Below are positions 35,647-44,671 of a stretch of DNA of 64,000 nt, one piece after another; positions within the stretch are counted from its first letter, which is position 1; every line of letters starts with the position of its first letter. Origin of the DNA: an uncultured Pseudoxanthomonas sp. GTDB lineage: Bacteria; Pseudomonadota; Gammaproteobacteria; Xanthomonadales; Xanthomonadaceae. A model generated the notes under the pieces. The model saw only the letters and a program-made list of their open reading frames with translations. It was not told the DNA's origin and ran no database searches. The position numbers and the translations under genes were made by a program. The stretch spans positions 1 through 64,000 of the forward strand of contig CAMLGZ010000012.1 in NCBI GenBank assembly GCA_946479745.1, read 5' to 3'.

Positions 35647-36555
35647 TTGTCACTTTCCGGCAGTATCACCGCACTTGCGACACCGTTCACGGTTGCCGGC
35701 GATCTGGATATCGATGGCTGGCGCCGTTTGCTGCAGCAGCAGCTCGATGGCGGCACCCAGGGTCTTGTCGTGGCCGGCTCGACCGGCGAAGCCGCGGCGC
35801 TGACAGAAGCCGAATACGACCTTCTGCTGAAAACCGCGGTCGAAAGGGTGGCCGGACGGGTCCCCCTCCTGGCAGGCACCGGCCAGATGAACACCGCCAA
35901 GACCATCGCCCAAACGCGCCGGGCCGCCGATCTCGGCGCGAATCTGGCGCTGGTGGTGACCCCGCCGTACGTGCGCCCCACCCAGGCCGGGCTGATCGCC
36001 CATTACCTGGCCGTGGCCGACCAGGGCGGCCTGCCGGTGGTGCTGTACAACGTGCCCGGCCGTACCGGCTGCGATCTGCTGCCCGAAACGGTGGCCGAGC
36101 TGGTTTCGCATCCGAATATCGTCGGCATCAAGGAGGCGCGCGCCGAACCCGAGCGCATGGCCGCTCTGCTGGCGATGCGCAGCGACAGCTTCGCCGTACT
36201 CAGCGGCGACGACCCCACCGCGTGCCGCGCGATGCTGGCCGGCGCCGACGGCCTGATATCGGTGGGCTCCAACGCATTGCCACGTTCGTTCCGCACGCTT
36301 TGCGATCTGGCCCGTCGCGGCGATCGGACGCGCGCCGAGCGCCATGATGCGCAGATGCAGCCTTTCTATTCCTTCTTCGGCATCGAATCCAATCCCATTC
36401 CAGTGAAGGCGCTGCTGCAGCGTCTGGGTTACGGTGCCGGCCTGCGCCTGCCGCTGTTGCCGCTTTCCGATGCCCATGTGGCCGAAGCCGATCGCTTGCA
36501 TGCGGCCGTCATGGCGCTAGAAGAACAATCCAGCCGCGAAGACATCGCGGCCTAA
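35647..36555 (+). CDS. dapA: 4-hydroxy-tetrahydrodipicolinate synthase
   Basis: A 302-residue DapA, which condenses pyruvate with aspartate semialdehyde in lysine and cell-wall synthesis. Motifs are [12 protein letters not shown], catalytic Tyr134 in [11 protein letters not shown] and Schiff-base Lys162 in GIKEA. The usual GTTGE triad reads GSTGE. The start is a TTG at 35647 with AAGG just upstream; the encoded N-terminus ([13 protein letters not shown]) aligns with the family start. An ATG 39 codons earlier would add unrelated sequence overlapping the divergent gene's control region. A lipoprotein gene follows by 59 bases. Confidence 0.9.
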   Translation: MSLSGSITALATPFTVAGDLDIDGWRRLLQQQLDGGTQGLVVAGSTGEAAALTEAEYDLLLKTAVERVAGRVPLLAGTGQMNTAKTIAQTRRAADLGANLALVVTPPYVRPTQAGLIAHYLAVADQGGLPVVLYNVPGRTGCDLLPETVAELVSHPNIVGIKEARAEPERMAALLAMRSDSFAVLSGDDPTACRAMLAGADGLISVGSNALPRSFRTLCDLARRGDRTRAERHDAQMQPFYSFFGIESNPIPVKALLQRLGYGAGLRLPLLPLSDAHVAEADRLHAAVMALEEQSSREDIAA

Positions 36556-36614
36556 TTCGAAGCCGGTCGCGACGTAGTTGCGGCTTAATACCAGAACTCT
36601 CAGGAGATTACCCA

Positions 36615-37112
36615 ATGCGTTCCTATTCCCCGTTCCTGCGCCCGCTCGCCCTCGCGGCACTGGCCATCGCCATGCTTGGCGTCACTGGCTGCAAGTGGTT
36701 CCGCAAGGGCAACCCGGACTATGCGATGAGCGCCGAAACCAGGCCGCTGGAAGTGCCGCCCGACTTGAATCTGCCCGACACCGCCGGCGCCATGAAGCTG
36801 CCGCCGACCGCTGCCCAGGCCGCCACCCCCAGCGCGGCGAGCTCGGCGACCGGCTTCAACGTGGCCGGCACGCGCGAGGAAGTCTTCGCCAAGGTCGGCG
36901 ACGCGCTGGGCGGCATCGAAGGCCTGACCATCGCCAGCCGCGCGCAGCTGCTGGGTAGTTACGACGTCGCCTACGAGGGCAGCAACTTCCTGGTACGCGT
37001 GGTGGGCGTGGAAGCCGGCGCCTACGTGTCGGCAGTGGATCCGCGCGGCCTTCCGGCGGTCGGTTCGGCGCCCAAGCTGATCGCGGCGTTGAAGGCGAAG
37101 CTCGGCGGCTGA
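36615..37112 (+). CDS. Small lipoprotein downstream of dapA (BamC/NlpB-like position)
   Basis: A 165-residue lipoprotein. The signal peptide ends in the lipobox GVTGC with acylated Cys near 26. After it comes RPLEVPPDLNLP, a wording shared with BamC/NlpB-like proteins, then an Ala/Pro-rich spacer and a small alpha/beta domain (85-165). In E. coli nlpB (bamC) also follows dapA, so this may be a short BamC relative in the BAM complex. Domain similarity is weak by eye. A GGAGA site precedes the ATG. A strong terminator follows. Confidence 0.65.
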   Translation: MRSYSPFLRPLALAALAIAMLGVTGCKWFRKGNPDYAMSAETRPLEVPPDLNLPDTAGAMKLPPTAAQAATPSAASSATGFNVAGTREEVFAKVGDALGGIEGLTIASRAQLLGSYDVAYEGSNFLVRVVGVEAGAYVSAVDPRGLPAVGSAPKLIAALKAKLGG

Positions 37113-37132
37113 TAGGCCAGGCTCGTGAATTG

Positions 37133-37159
37133 AAAAAGGGCGCCCTGGGCGCCCTTTTT
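37133..37159. terminator. Bidirectional terminator (dapA-lipoprotein / fdxA)
   Basis: A 12-bp perfect stem (37133-37144 with 37148-37159) closes a three-base CTG loop, flanked by AAAAA on one side and TTTTT on the other. It lies between the convergent lipoprotein and ferredoxin genes and can act in both directions. Confidence 0.92.
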
Positions 37160-37188
37160 CGTTGTGGCCTATGGCTGGAACGTCCTGT

Positions 37189-37512
37189 TCAGCGCTCCAG
37201 CAACGGCAGTTTGTCTGTTTTCCCTTCCCATTCCTTCGCGTCGGGCAGGGCTTCCTTGCGCACGGTGATGACCGGCCAGGCCATCGCCAGTTCCTTGTTC
37301 AGGGCCACGAAGCTTTCTTGTCCGGCGGGGACGTCGTCTTCGGGGTAGATGGCGTTGATGGGGCATTCCGGCTCGCACAGGGTGCAGTCGATGCACTCGT
37401 CCGGGTCGATCACCAGGAAGTTGGGGCCCTCATGGAAGCAGTCGACCGGGCACACCTCGACGCAGTCGGTGTACTTGCACTTGATGCAGTTCTCGGTGAC
37501 GACGAAGGGCAT
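37189..37512 (-). CDS. fdxA: 7Fe ferredoxin
   Basis: A 107-residue FdxA with two clusters. The first cysteine set is [17 protein letters not shown] (3Fe-4S plus a ligand to the second), the second [12 protein letters not shown] (4Fe-4S). The length and the acidic C-terminal extension match the Azotobacter/Pseudomonas type. It carries electrons in the cytoplasm. It is a single-gene unit, convergent with the dapA-lipoprotein pair, and stands downstream of the tRNA-Glu terminator. Confidence 0.93.
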   Translation of the reverse strand: MPFVVTENCIKCKYTDCVEVCPVDCFHEGPNFLVIDPDECIDCTLCEPECPINAIYPEDDVPAGQESFVALNKELAMAWPVITVRKEALPDAKEWEGKTDKLPLLER

Positions 37513-37627
37513 GGGTCCGGTCCGGTGGGAGGTGCGGTAAGTTTAGATCACCACAAGTCTAGAGCATCGCAAGTTCAGAGCGCTGTCGCGCGGCATCGCC
37601 TCGTATCGCGCGGCGGTCCGCGTAAAA

Positions 37628-37653
37628 AAAGCCCGGCCAGAAGGCCGGGCTTT
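37628..37653 (-). terminator. Terminator of tRNA-Glu
   Basis: An 11-bp stem (37628-37638 with 37643-37653) with a four-base loop. A run of seven A precedes it on the plus strand, giving a T-run after the hairpin on the minus strand. It lies 50 bases past the tRNA 3' end. Confidence 0.9.
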
Positions 37654-37703
37654 GCCAGCGATTGCCCGATCCGGAGCGTAGCTCCGGCGCGGAACAGGGA
37701 ATT

Positions 37704-37778
37704 TGGTGCTCCCTAGGGAATTCGAATCCCTATTTTAGCCTTGAGAGGGCCACGTCCTAACCGTTAGACGAAGGGAGC
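37704..37778 (-). tRNA. tRNA-Glu (anticodon CTC)
   Basis: Read on the minus strand, the sequence folds as a complete tRNA: acceptor stem GCTCCCT pairing AGGGAGC, anticodon arm TGGCC-CTCTCAA-GGCTA with anticodon CTC, T-arm with TTCGAAT, and encoded CCA at the 3' end. Anticodon CTC decodes GAG (Glu). This minor isoacceptor suits the GC-rich codon use. I did not run a covariance model; the stems were paired by eye. Confidence 0.93.
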
Positions 37779-37822
37779 TTTTGGTAAGCGGCGCTGCGAC
37801 GGACTAGTATATTCGCCAGCCG

Positions 37823-39253
37823 GTGCCTGCGGCAAATGACCGTCAGGCCCGGAACCGCCCCGAACCCACCCGAAACATTCCTACAGACGGACCCGCCACC
37901 ATTACGTCGCAATCCCTTCCCACCGCCGCCGTTTCCCTGCGCGTCATCCCGCGCGACCAGCACACGATCTCGCGCCGGGATATCAGCCCAAACGCGTTGC
38001 GCGTGCTGTACCGGTTGCGGGATTCGGGCTTCGCCGGCTACCTGGTCGGCGGCGCTGTCCGCGACCTGCTGGTCGGAGGCCATCCGAAGGATTTCGACAT
38101 CGCCACCGACGCCACTCCGGAACAGGTCAAGGCGTTGTTCCGCAACAGCCGCCTGATCGGCCGGCGGTTCCGCCTGGCGCATGTCGTGTTCGGCCGCGAG
38201 ATCATCGAGGTCGCCACCTTCCGCGCCAATGTCGACGACGGCAGCGGAGACCGCGAACAGCATGAAGGCGGCCGCCTGCTGCGCGACAACGTCTACGGCA
38301 CCATCGAGGACGACGCGGTGCGCCGCGATTTCACCGCCAATGCGCTGTATTACGCCATCGAGGATTTCTCGGTGCGCGATTACGTCGGCGGCTTCGAGGA
38401 TGTGCAGGCGCGCAAGATGAGGTTGATCGGCGACCCCGAGCAACGCTACCGCGAAGATCCCGTGCGGATGCTGCGCGCCATACGCTTGGCCGGCAAGCTG
38501 GGCTTCGAGATAGATCCGGCCTCCGCCGAACCGATCGCGCGGCTGGCGCCGCTGCTCTCCGAAGCCGCCCCGGCCAGATTGTTCGAGGAACTGCTGAAGC
38601 TGTTCCTGTCCGGCAATGCCGTGGCCAGTTTCGAGGGCCTGGAGCGCTTCGGCCTGCTGCCGGCGATCCTGCCTGAAACCGCTGCCGCGCTGGCTTCCAA
38701 CCGTAGCGGCGCCTTGCGCAGCATGCTGCTGGAAGGCCTGCGCGGCACCGACGCCCGGGTGGCCAATGAGGAGCCGGTTTCGCCGGCGTTCCTGTTCGCG
38801 CTGCTGCTGTGGCCTGCGTATTGCCGTGCGCTGATCGGCCTGCAGGCACAGGGCGTGAATGCAGAAGAGGCCCAGCGCCGCGCAGCCGACCGGGTGACCC
38901 TGCACCAGCTGGGCACGGTCGCCTTGCCGCGCCGTTTCTCGCTGCCCATGCAGGAAATCTGGCTGCTGCAGTCGCGCTTCAGCTCCAGACAGCGCAAGCG
39001 GGTGATGCGCCTGCTGTCGCATCCGCGTTTCCGCGCGGCCTACGATTTCCTGCTGCTGCGGCTGACCGCTTCCAGCGAGCACGCAGAAGACGTGGCGTTC
39101 TGGCGTGAGGCCCAGACCCAGTCGGGCGAGGAGCTGTCCGCCGCTTTGGGCGTGGCCGCTCCGCGCGATGTCTATGCCGAAGACGACGCAGCGCCGCCCA
39201 AGCGCCGCCGTCGTCGCCGTCGCTCCAGCAGCGCCGCGCCCGCCGCGGAATGA
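37823..39253 (+). CDS. pcnB: Poly(A) polymerase I
   Basis: Poly(A) polymerase of the tRNA nucleotidyltransferase fold, which adds 3' A tails that promote RNA decay. The head has LVGGAVRDLLVGGHPKDFDIATDA with the catalytic DxD pair, then RRDFTANALYYAI and the RNA-binding NTD/C-domain. A highly basic tail (KRRRRRRRSSS) ends the protein. With the GTG at 37823 the product is 476 residues, but no ribosome-binding site precedes it. Conserved sequence begins near SLRVIPRDQH, so a start nearer 37901 is possible; an ATT lies there, and E. coli pcnB uses AUU. folK follows with an ATGA overlap. Confidence 0.88.
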   Translation: MPAANDRQARNRPEPTRNIPTDGPATITSQSLPTAAVSLRVIPRDQHTISRRDISPNALRVLYRLRDSGFAGYLVGGAVRDLLVGGHPKDFDIATDATPEQVKALFRNSRLIGRRFRLAHVVFGREIIEVATFRANVDDGSGDREQHEGGRLLRDNVYGTIEDDAVRRDFTANALYYAIEDFSVRDYVGGFEDVQARKMRLIGDPEQRYREDPVRMLRAIRLAGKLGFEIDPASAEPIARLAPLLSEAAPARLFEELLKLFLSGNAVASFEGLERFGLLPAILPETAAALASNRSGALRSMLLEGLRGTDARVANEEPVSPAFLFALLLWPAYCRALIGLQAQGVNAEEAQRRAADRVTLHQLGTVALPRRFSLPMQEIWLLQSRFSSRQRKRVMRLLSHPRFRAAYDFLLLRLTASSEHAEDVAFWREAQTQSGEELSAALGVAAPRDVYAEDDAAPPKRRRRRRRSSSAAPAAE

Positions 39254-39744
39254 TCCCTCCGGTCATCGCCTTCGTCGGCCTGGGCGGCAACCTGGGCGAT
39301 GCCGCCGCGACCCTGCGCGCGGCCGTCCATGCGTTGGCCGGTTTGCCCGAAACCCATCTGCTGCAGGCCTCCAGCCTGTACCGCACGCCAGCGTGGGGGT
39401 TGGAGCAGCAGCCCGACTTCATCAATGGCGCGGTCATGCTGGAAACGCGGCTCCCGCCACGCCGATTGCTGGAAGCCTTGCTTGCGGTGGAGCGCGATTT
39501 CGGCCGTGAACGCGAGGCCGCGTCGCGCTGGGGTCCGCGCACTCTGGATCTGGATCTGCTGCTGTATGGCGATGCGGCGATTGGCGAGCCCGGCTTGCAG
39601 GTGCCGCATGCGCATTTGCACGAGCGCGCCTTCGCCCTGGTGCCTTTGCTCGAGATCGCCCCGGATATCCTCATTCCCGGGCAAGGCCGCGCGCGAGATG
39701 CTCTGTCCAATCTGGATACCTCGGCTATCGAGTCGTTAGGGTGA
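39250..39744 (+). CDS. folK: 6-hydroxymethyl-7,8-dihydropterin pyrophosphokinase
   Basis: A 164-residue HPPK, which transfers pyrophosphate from ATP to the pterin in folate synthesis. The signatures are [10 protein letters not shown] at 7-16, [10 protein letters not shown], and [13 protein letters not shown] with the two metal Asp. [16 protein letters not shown] completes the family pattern. The start overlaps the pcnB stop (ATGA); pcnB-folK-panB-panC-panD is the standard gammaproteobacterial order. panB starts ten bases after its stop. Confidence 0.95.
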   Translation: MIPPVIAFVGLGGNLGDAAATLRAAVHALAGLPETHLLQASSLYRTPAWGLEQQPDFINGAVMLETRLPPRRLLEALLAVERDFGREREAASRWGPRTLDLDLLLYGDAAIGEPGLQVPHAHLHERAFALVPLLEIAPDILIPGQGRARDALSNLDTSAIESLG

Positions 39745-39754
39745 TAATCAGCAA

Positions 39755-40567
39755 ATGAGCACACACGCCGAAATCAAGAAGTGGACCCTGCCGGCATTGG
39801 CCACCGCCAAGCGCGAACAGCGCAAGCTGGTGATGCTGACCGCCTACGACTACAGCTTCGCGCGGGTGGCCGACACCAACGGCGTGGATCTGGTGTTGAT
39901 CGGCGATTCGCTGGGCATGGTGGTGCAGGGGCGCGATTCGACCTTGCCGGTCACGGTGGAACATATCGTCTACCACACCGCCGCGGTCGCGCGCGGGCTG
40001 AGCAGGGCGATGCTGATCTCCGATCTTCCTTTCCAGTCCGACGCCACTCCCGAACGTGCGCTGCAAGCCTCCATTACGCTGCTGCAGGCCGGCGCGGAAA
40101 TGGTGAAGCTGGAGGGCGCGGGCCACAAACTGGAAGTCATCCGCTTCCTGGTCGAACGCGATATTCCGGTCTGCGCACATCTTGGCCTGACCCCGCAATC
40201 GGTGCTGAAGCTCGGTGGCTACAAGGTGCAGGGCCGCGACGAGCAGGCCGCCGCCAAACTGCGTTCCGACGCGCAGGCGGTGGCCGACGCCGGCGCTTCG
40301 ATGCTAGTGCTCGAATGCGTGCCGTCGCCGCTCGCCGCCGCCATCACCGCGGCAAGCGCCATTCCCACCATCGGCATCGGCGCGGGCCCGGAATGCGACG
40401 GTCAAGTGCTGGTGCTGCATGATTTCCTGGGCCTGGACACGGGGCATCGCAAGCCGAAATTCGTCAAGGATTTCCTGGCCGAGGGCGGTTCCGTCGCCAA
40501 GGCCATCGCGGCCTATGCCGCGGCGGTGCGCGATGGTTCGTTCCCGGACGCCGAACACTCCTATTGA
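39755..40567 (+). CDS. panB: 3-methyl-2-oxobutanoate hydroxymethyltransferase
   Basis: A 270-residue PanB, the first committed pantothenate enzyme, adding a hydroxymethyl group from 5,10-methylene-THF to ketoisovalerate. [28 protein letters not shown] with the metal Asp, MVKLEGAG and [13 protein letters not shown] are all family motifs. The length is standard. It is part of the pan operon, 41 bases ahead of panC. Confidence 0.96.
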   Translation: MSTHAEIKKWTLPALATAKREQRKLVMLTAYDYSFARVADTNGVDLVLIGDSLGMVVQGRDSTLPVTVEHIVYHTAAVARGLSRAMLISDLPFQSDATPERALQASITLLQAGAEMVKLEGAGHKLEVIRFLVERDIPVCAHLGLTPQSVLKLGGYKVQGRDEQAAAKLRSDAQAVADAGASMLVLECVPSPLAAAITAASAIPTIGIGAGPECDGQVLVLHDFLGLDTGHRKPKFVKDFLAEGGSVAKAIAAYAAAVRDGSFPDAEHSY

Positions 40568-40607
40568 ACACTCCCGACTGCAGCCGGCGCCCGCATAAGG
40601 AAGCGCA

Positions 40608-41450
40608 ATGATCGAAACCATCACCGAACTCGATGCGCTGCGCGCGCGGGTCAATGGCTGGAAGCGCGAGGGGCTACGGGTCGGTTTCGTGCCGACCATG
40701 GGCAATCTGCACGCCGGCCATTACTCGCTGGTGATGCTGGCGCGGCAGTACGCCGACCGCGTGGTGTCCAGCGTATTCGTCAATCCGACCCAGTTCGGCC
40801 CCAATGAAGATTTCACCCGTTATCCTCGTACCCCAGAAGCGGACACGACCGGGTTGGAGGGCGCGGGTTGCGATGTGCTGTGGTTGCCGACCGTGGAGTC
40901 CATGTATCCGTTTGGTGTCGAGCTGGCCGCCAGGATCAACGTGCCCGGCGTCAGCAGCGTGCTGGAAGGCGCGCACCGGCCGGGGCACTTCGATGGCGTC
41001 TGTACAGTGGTCACGCGCCTGTTCAACCAGGTGCAGCCCGATGTGGCTGCGTTCGGCAAGAAGGATTTCCAGCAGCTGGCTGTGATCCGGCAGATGGTGA
41101 CCGATCTGGCTTTTCCCATCGAAATCCTGGGTGGCAGTATCGTGCGCGAAAGCGACGGGCTGGCGATGAGTTCGCGCAACCAGTATCTGTCGGCGGACGA
41201 ACGCCCGGTTGCGGCGGAGATTCGCAAGACGCTGCTGGCGATGCGCGGTGCCGTGGCGTCCGGACGACCCGGTCTGGAGGTCGAGGCGGAGGCTTCCAGC
41301 AGGCTGTCGGCGGCGGGTTTCGCCGTGGATTACGCCGCGGTCAGGCGTCCGGATCTCAGCGAGCCGGAAGACGGCGAAAAATCTGCGCGGGTCGCGCTGA
41401 TCGCGGCGAAATTGGGTAGAACCAGGCTGATCGACAATCTGGAGTTCTGA
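40608..41450 (+). CDS. panC: Pantothenate synthetase
   Basis: A 280-residue PanC that ligates pantoate and beta-alanine using ATP. FVPTMGNLHAGHYSLV near 24-39 holds the nucleotidyl HxGH motif. VFVNPTQFGPNEDFTRYPR, FGKKDFQQLAVIR and SSRNQYLS are the other signatures. A GGAAG site precedes the ATG. A perfect hairpin separates it from panD. Confidence 0.96.
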   Translation: MIETITELDALRARVNGWKREGLRVGFVPTMGNLHAGHYSLVMLARQYADRVVSSVFVNPTQFGPNEDFTRYPRTPEADTTGLEGAGCDVLWLPTVESMYPFGVELAARINVPGVSSVLEGAHRPGHFDGVCTVVTRLFNQVQPDVAAFGKKDFQQLAVIRQMVTDLAFPIEILGGSIVRESDGLAMSSRNQYLSADERPVAAEIRKTLLAMRGAVASGRPGLEVEAEASSRLSAAGFAVDYAAVRRPDLSEPEDGEKSARVALIAAKLGRTRLIDNLEF

Positions 41451-41477
41451 TTTCCTTCTCCCGGAGGGAGAAGGAAA
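41451..41477. repeat. Perfect hairpin between panC and panD
   Basis: A 12-bp stem (41451-41462 with 41466-41477) closes a GGA loop. No T-run follows, so it does not look like a full terminator. It may be a REP-like dispersed palindrome of the CCTTCTCCC...GGGAGAAGG kind, or stabilise the upstream messenger. Confidence 0.8.
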
Positions 41478-41520
41478 GCGGCTTTGCTAAACTCCTAATC
41501 CCCTCGAACGGCTGCCCGCC

Positions 41521-41901
41521 ATGCAACTGAGCCTGCTAAAAGCCAAAATCCACCGCGCCACCGTCACCCATTCCGAGCTCAACTACGAAGGCTCGGTCGC
41601 CATCGACGCGCTGCTGCTGGAAGCCAGCGGCATCCGCGAGTTCGAGCAGGTGCATGTCTGGGATGTGACCAACGGCAGCCGCTTCAGCACCTACGCGCTG
41701 CGCGCCGACGAGGGCAGCGGCATCATTTCCTTGAACGGCGGCGCGGCACGGCATGTGCAGGTCGGCGATCTGGTGATCATCGCTGCCTTCGCGTCGATGA
41801 ACGAACAGGAAGCGTCCGTATTCAAGCCGAACCTGGTCTATGTCGATGCCAGCAACCGCGTGACCCACACCAACCACTCCATCCCCAAGCAGGCGGCATG
41901 A
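41521..41901 (+). CDS. panD: Aspartate 1-decarboxylase proenzyme
   Basis: A 126-residue PanD that makes beta-alanine from aspartate. Self-cleavage occurs at Gly24-Ser25 in [10 protein letters not shown], creating the pyruvoyl cofactor. Arg, Tyr and Thr residues of the barrel ([12 protein letters not shown]) are present. The gene follows panC by 70 bases, which include the hairpin. Its stop overlaps the pgi start. Confidence 0.96.
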   Translation: MQLSLLKAKIHRATVTHSELNYEGSVAIDALLLEASGIREFEQVHVWDVTNGSRFSTYALRADEGSGIISLNGGAARHVQVGDLVIIAAFASMNEQEASVFKPNLVYVDASNRVTHTNHSIPKQAA

Positions 41902-43415
41902 GCATGAAGCCTGGCTTCGACACGCTGCAATCCCACGCTTCCCGTCTGCAGGGCGCGAAGGCGTCGTCGCTGTTGGAGAAGGATCCGGCGCGCGCGCACG
42001 ATTTCGCGCTGCGCCAGGGAGCGCTTTATTTCAATTTCGCGCGGCAGTCCTACGACCGCGACGCGCTCGACGCGCTGTTGGCCCTGGCGCGATCGCGCGA
42101 CATGGCTGGCGCGTTCGGGCGTTTGTTCGATGGCGAAAAAGTCAACATCACCGAAGACCGCGCCGCGCTGCATACGGCCTTGCGCGGCAACCACTCGGAC
42201 GCGGCGATCGCGCGCGAGGCCTTCGCGACCGCCAGTGCGACCCGCCAACGCATGGGGGCAGTGGTTGCGGAGCTGGAAGCCAGCGGCATTACCGATATCG
42301 TCAGCGTCGGCATCGGCGGTTCCGACCTGGGGCCGCGACTGGTGGCCGATGCGCTGCGCGCGCCGGCGGGCGGCCGTTTCCGCGTGCATTTCCTCTCCAA
42401 CGTGGACGGTGCCGCCGCGCAACGCACGCTGGCGCCGCTGGACCCGGCGCGCACCGCCGCTATCCTGATTTCCAAGACCTTCGGTACGCAGGAAACGCTG
42501 CTCAATGGCGGCATCCTGCGCGACTGGCTGGGCGGCAGCGAGCGTCTGTACGCAGTCAGTGCCAATCCCGAACGCGCCGCTGCCGCATTCGACATCGCCG
42601 CCGAACGCGTGCTGCCGATGTGGGACTGGGTGGGCGGCCGCTATTCGCTGTGGTCGGCGGTCGGCCTGCCGATCGCGTTGGCGATCGGCTTCGAGCGTTT
42701 CGAAGAACTGCTGGCGGGCGCGTCGGAGTTCGATGCGCACGTGTTGAACTCGCCGCTGGAAACCAATATCTCGGTTCGCCATGCGTTGACCGCCGTATGG
42801 AACCGCAATGTGCTGGGCCATGCGGCGCATGGCGTGATGACCTACGACCAGCGCCTGGCTTTACTGCCCGCTTATCTGCAGCAGCTGGTGATGGAAAGCC
42901 TGGGCAAGTCGGTGAAGCTGGATGGAAGCCCGGTGGAAGTCGATACCGTGCCGGTATGGTGGGGCGGTGCGGGCACCGATGTGCAGCACAGCTTCTTCCA
43001 GGCCTTGCACCAGGGCACGGGCATCGTGCCGCTGGATTTCGTCGGCACTATCCGCAACGACGATCCGTACGCGGAGAATCATCTGGCGTTGATGTCCAAC
43101 CTTTTCGCCCAGGCCGAAGCGCTGGCCAATGGCCAGTCCAGCGGCGATCCGCATCGCGCCTATGCCGGCGGCCGACCCAGCACGCTGATGCTGCTGGATG
43201 CGTTGACGCCGCAGTCGCTGGGCGGACTGATAGCGATGTACGAACACAGCGTTTACGCGCAGTCGGTGTTGTGGGGTATCAATGCCTTCGATCAGTTCGG
43301 CGTGGAGCTTGGCAAACAGTTGGCCAATGGGTTGTTGCCGGCATTGCGCGGCGAGGTTGAGGCCAGCGATCCGGTGACCAAGGTGTTGTTGGCGGAGCTA
43401 AAGGCGCGAGGCTAA
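41898..43415 (+). CDS. pgi: Glucose-6-phosphate isomerase
   Basis: A 505-residue Pgi interconverting glucose-6-P and fructose-6-[32 protein letters not shown] and [17 protein letters not shown] with the catalytic His are visible. Near the C-terminus is [20 protein letters not shown] with the essential Lys. It is slightly shorter than E. coli Pgi. The first ATG overlaps the panD stop; a second two codons in is possible. A repeat-derived hairpin follows before the convergent queG. Confidence 0.95.
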   Translation: MSMKPGFDTLQSHASRLQGAKASSLLEKDPARAHDFALRQGALYFNFARQSYDRDALDALLALARSRDMAGAFGRLFDGEKVNITEDRAALHTALRGNHSDAAIAREAFATASATRQRMGAVVAELEASGITDIVSVGIGGSDLGPRLVADALRAPAGGRFRVHFLSNVDGAAAQRTLAPLDPARTAAILISKTFGTQETLLNGGILRDWLGGSERLYAVSANPERAAAAFDIAAERVLPMWDWVGGRYSLWSAVGLPIALAIGFERFEELLAGASEFDAHVLNSPLETNISVRHALTAVWNRNVLGHAAHGVMTYDQRLALLPAYLQQLVMESLGKSVKLDGSPVEVDTVPVWWGGAGTDVQHSFFQALHQGTGIVPLDFVGTIRNDDPYAENHLALMSNLFAQAEALANGQSSGDPHRAYAGGRPSTLMLLDALTPQSLGGLIAMYEHSVYAQSVLWGINAFDQFGVELGKQLANGLLPALRGEVEASDPVTKVLLAELKARG

Positions 43416-43456
43416 AGGCGCAGAAAAAATTCGGATGTCATCCCAGCGAAAGCTGG

Positions 43457-43552
43457 GATCCATTTTGATCTTGATTTTGCCTTTGCTTTGGATCCGGAAT
43501 CGCACGCATCCCTGCGAAAATCAAGATGGATCCCAGCTTTCGCTGGGATGAC
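43457..43552. repeat. Inverted pair of GTCATCCCAGCGAAAGCTGGG elements
   Basis: Two arms of 27 bases (43457-43483 and 43526-43552) are perfect reverse complements, and each arm is itself a hairpin (TCCCAGC GAAA GCTGGGA). The sequence between holds CTTTGC-type repeats, echoing the AAAGCC array beside the related element at 161. It lies between convergent pgi and queG and could end both transcripts. Confidence 0.85.
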
Positions 43553-43571
43553 GGCTCCGGTAGTTTGTTTT

Positions 43572-44648
43572 CTATTGGTTTTGGCCGTGCCGTGCCAACG
43601 CCCAGCCTGCATGTTCGCGCACGATGTCGGAACCATGATCCTTGCGCGAAGCGAGCGATTCCAGCACCGCCGGCGTAGTCGGCGCATTCCCCAACCCCAC
43701 CGCAATATTGCGCAACCAGCGCTCATAGCCGCTGCGGCGGATCGCTGAGCCTTCGGTGCGGCTCAGGAATTCCGTTTCCGACCAGGCGAACAGTTGCGGC
43801 AGCGTCGCCACGTCAAGATCGTTGCGCGCCCGGAAATCCGGTTCATCCGTGCGCTTGGCGAACTTGTTCCAAGGACACACCAGCTGGCAATCGTCGCAGC
43901 CGAAAATGCGGTTGCCGATCGCCGGTCGAAGCTCCTCGGGAATAGAGCCTTCATGCTCGATGGTCAGATAGGAAATACAGCGGCGCGCGTCCAACCGGTA
44001 GGGCGCCACGATGGCCTGAGTGGGGCAGATGTCGATGCAGCGCGTGCAGGTGCCGCAATGCGCGCTGGCGGGCGCGTCGACGGGCAAAGGCAGGTCGACG
44101 TAGATCTCGCCCAGGAAAAACCACGAGCCGCCGTCTTTGTCGATCAGGCAGGTGTGCTTGCCGATCCAGCCCAGACCCGCGTTGCGCGCCAGCGCGCGCT
44201 CCAGCACGGGCGCCGAATCCACGAAGACGCGATGGCCGAACGGTCCGACCTCTTCCTGTATCCGTTCGGCCAGTTTCTGCAGACGCTGCCGCATCAGCTT
44301 GTGGTAATCGCGACCCAGCGCATAGCGGGCGACATAGGCGCGTTCGCCGTTCTCCAGCGTGGTCCAGGCTTCCTCGCCATCGTTGCGGCCGTAGTCCAGG
44401 CCGACCGAAATCACCCGCAAGGTTCCCGGAATCAGCTCGTCCGGGCGCGTGCGCTTGTCGCCATGGCGCGCCATCCAGTCCATCGAGCCGTACAGGCCCT
44501 TGGCCAGCCAGTCGCGCAGGTGGGTTTCGTCCTCGCCCAGCTCGATGCCGGCGATCCCGCAGCGCTGGAAGCCGAGTTCGCGCGACAACGCACGCACGCG
44601 CTGGGCGAGTGCGGCTGGATCGCTTGCGGCGGCGAAAGGCAAAGACAT
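43572..44648 (-). CDS. queG: Epoxyqueuosine reductase
   Basis: A 358-residue QueG, the cobalamin-dependent enzyme for the last step of queuosine tRNA modification. A cobalamin-binding region (GLDYGRNDG, then YALGRDYHKLMRQRL) is followed by two 4Fe-4S motifs, CGTCTRCIDICP and CDDCQLVCPWN. ARNAGLGWIGKHTCLI is the family hallmark. A short HEAT-like tail closes the protein. It is divergent, across 23 bases, from nnr, as in E. coli. Confidence 0.95.
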   Translation of the reverse strand: MSLPFAAASDPAALAQRVRALSRELGFQRCGIAGIELGEDETHLRDWLAKGLYGSMDWMARHGDKRTRPDELIPGTLRVISVGLDYGRNDGEEAWTTLENGERAYVARYALGRDYHKLMRQRLQKLAERIQEEVGPFGHRVFVDSAPVLERALARNAGLGWIGKHTCLIDKDGGSWFFLGEIYVDLPLPVDAPASAHCGTCTRCIDICPTQAIVAPYRLDARRCISYLTIEHEGSIPEELRPAIGNRIFGCDDCQLVCPWNKFAKRTDEPDFRARNDLDVATLPQLFAWSETEFLSRTEGSAIRRSGYERWLRNIAVGLGNAPTTPAVLESLASRKDHGSDIVREHAGWALARHGQNQ

Positions 44649-44671
44649 GGGTCAAGTATAGAATCCATGCC

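Noticed and set aside
34940..35653. Longer form of the GcvR-like protein
   Set aside because: The 46-codon extension covers the divergent promoter region of dapA and lacks support.
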